64,000 nucleotides of DNA, taken from assembly GCF_009363695.1 (NCBI RefSeq), contig NZ_CP045403.1, positions 786,001-850,000 of the forward strand, read 5' to 3'. A model generated the notes under the pieces. It was given only the letters and a program-made list of their open reading frames with translations. It was not told the origin of the DNA and did not search any database. Shown here in pieces: positions 63,604 to 64,000 of this stretch. The translations under genes and the position numbers were made by a program. The DNA is from Bacillus sp. THAF10 (GTDB lineage: Bacteria > Bacillota > Bacilli > Bacillales > Bacillaceae_I). Positions within the stretch are counted from its first letter, which is position 1; every line of letters begins with the position of its first letter.

Positions 63604-64000
63604 ATGTTCCAAAATATTTATGTAAAGCTTGGCGGCATCATGCTTCTTCTTTTGCTGCTCGTAACGTTTATCCTTCCATTATTACCATATGTGGAAGAGG
63701 GAATTGAAGGGAGCAGGGTGACATTTTTAGGCGATGGCAAGGCAACGACTGCTCCATATCCACCATCTGCTGATTTCCCATTAGGTTCAGATAGAGAAGG
63801 TCGTAATCTGATTAGTGTTCTGGTGATTGGAGCCAAGGATACCTTGCTGATTATTACTTTAATAACGTTAATCCGATATGGTGTTGGCATTATCCTTGGG
63901 GTAATTGCCACATTTGGAAATCGCCTTGTTAACTCAGTGCTGGACACTTTTGATCAAATGTTTTCTAGTCTTCCGGTTGTGTTTTTTGCGGTGCTGCTTT
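63604..64000 (+). CDS. Oligopeptide-type ABC transporter permease (OppC/DppC-like), N-terminal part
   Basis: Open to the right edge; 132 residues visible. N-terminal helix (LGGIMLLLLLLVTFILPLLP), a typical PLGSDREGRNLISVLVIGA segment of OppC/DppC proteins (PLGTDxxGRD motif) and two more helices. AGGAGG precedes ATG. Partial because of the window boundary. Confidence 0.85.
   Translation, partial: MFQNIYVKLGGIMLLLLLLVTFILPLLPYVEEGIEGSRVTFLGDGKATTAPYPPSADFPLGSDREGRNLISVLVIGAKDTLLIITLITLIRYGVGIILGVIATFGNRLVNSVLDTFDQMFSSLPVVFFAVLL

Overview
The window is chromosomal DNA from a low-to-moderate GC, endospore-forming member of the Bacillaceae. The evidence is pdaA, CotH/CotS-type coat genes, strong AGGAGG ribosome binding sites, frequent GTG/TTG starts and rho-independent terminators. 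The pdaA, AlkA-like glycosylase and RlmD-like run recalls the B. subtilis pdaA (yfjS)-yfjP-yfjO neighbourhood. The exact species cannot be read from the sequence; no rRNA or tRNA gene, phage or insertion sequence with a transposase was found.

Layout. 1-1.45 kb: end of an ABC importer (permease, ATPase). 1.4-5.2 kb: an FAD oxidoreductase diverging from a TVP38, CDP-alcohol transferase and mercuric-reductase-like operon. 5.3-8.5 kb: DUF4256, a GNAT-pentapeptide fusion, class I fumarase. 8.6-12.5 kb: small membrane protein, pdaA, AlkA-like glycosylase, RlmD-like methylase. 12.8-16.9 kb: a dlt-like operon (carrier protein, adenylating ligase, MBOAT, SGNH protein) for acylation of a surface polymer. 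17.4-20 kb: a compact peptide-modification cassette made of a 26-residue precursor, a ThiF/E1-like enzyme and an M50 protease. 20.3-27.2 kb: a spore-coat cluster (Ser-Gly repeat protein, CotH kinase, epimerase, two glycosyltransferases, CotS). 27.5-34 kb: SatP-type acetate transporter, NUDIX, a macrolide-type stalling leader ahead of an MFS pump, HelD. 34-41.4 kb: housekeeping and accessory genes (SMI1, DinB, PadR/DUF2812, quinone reductase, a CrcB pair, a second beta clamp, GNAT). 41.4-45.4 kb: a 23-copy 52-bp hairpin repeat array, VOC/sigma/VOC/GyrI genes, a 20-bp repeat array, CsbD. 45.7-55 kb: a ChvE/MmsAB sugar importer with its XylFII-LytS-YesN-like sensor system and a second XylF-type binding protein. 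55-56.8 kb: DUF1456 and a Gfo/Idh/MocA oxidoreductase. 57-62.6 kb: a PlcR/PapR-like peptide quorum-sensing module with a two-gene ABC exporter and two paralogous small proteins. 62.7-64 kb: start of an oligopeptide-type ABC importer.

How the parts work together. Four regions look like self-contained systems. (1) The PlcR-like regulator (61025-61927) is divergent from an unannotated 49-residue signal-peptide-bearing pro-peptide ending in LPPEYR, next to small proteins and an ABC-2 exporter. (2) The precursor, ThiF and M50 cassette looks like an undescribed RiPP-type or peptide-signal pathway. (3) A 14-codon leader, MTASIRLRFPVLTK, closely resembles the ErmD leader and precedes a Mef-like efflux pump, implying drug-induced attenuation control. 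(4) A Ser-Gly repeat protein is divergent from a CotH kinase, a plausible kinase-substrate pair in the spore coat.

The window also carries an unusual load of non-coding repeats: an approximately 190-bp inverted-repeat element (three full copies and one end fragment), the 52-bp hairpin array, and 20-bp and 48-bp minisatellites. Function assignments rest on motifs and remembered family features only; no database search was run.
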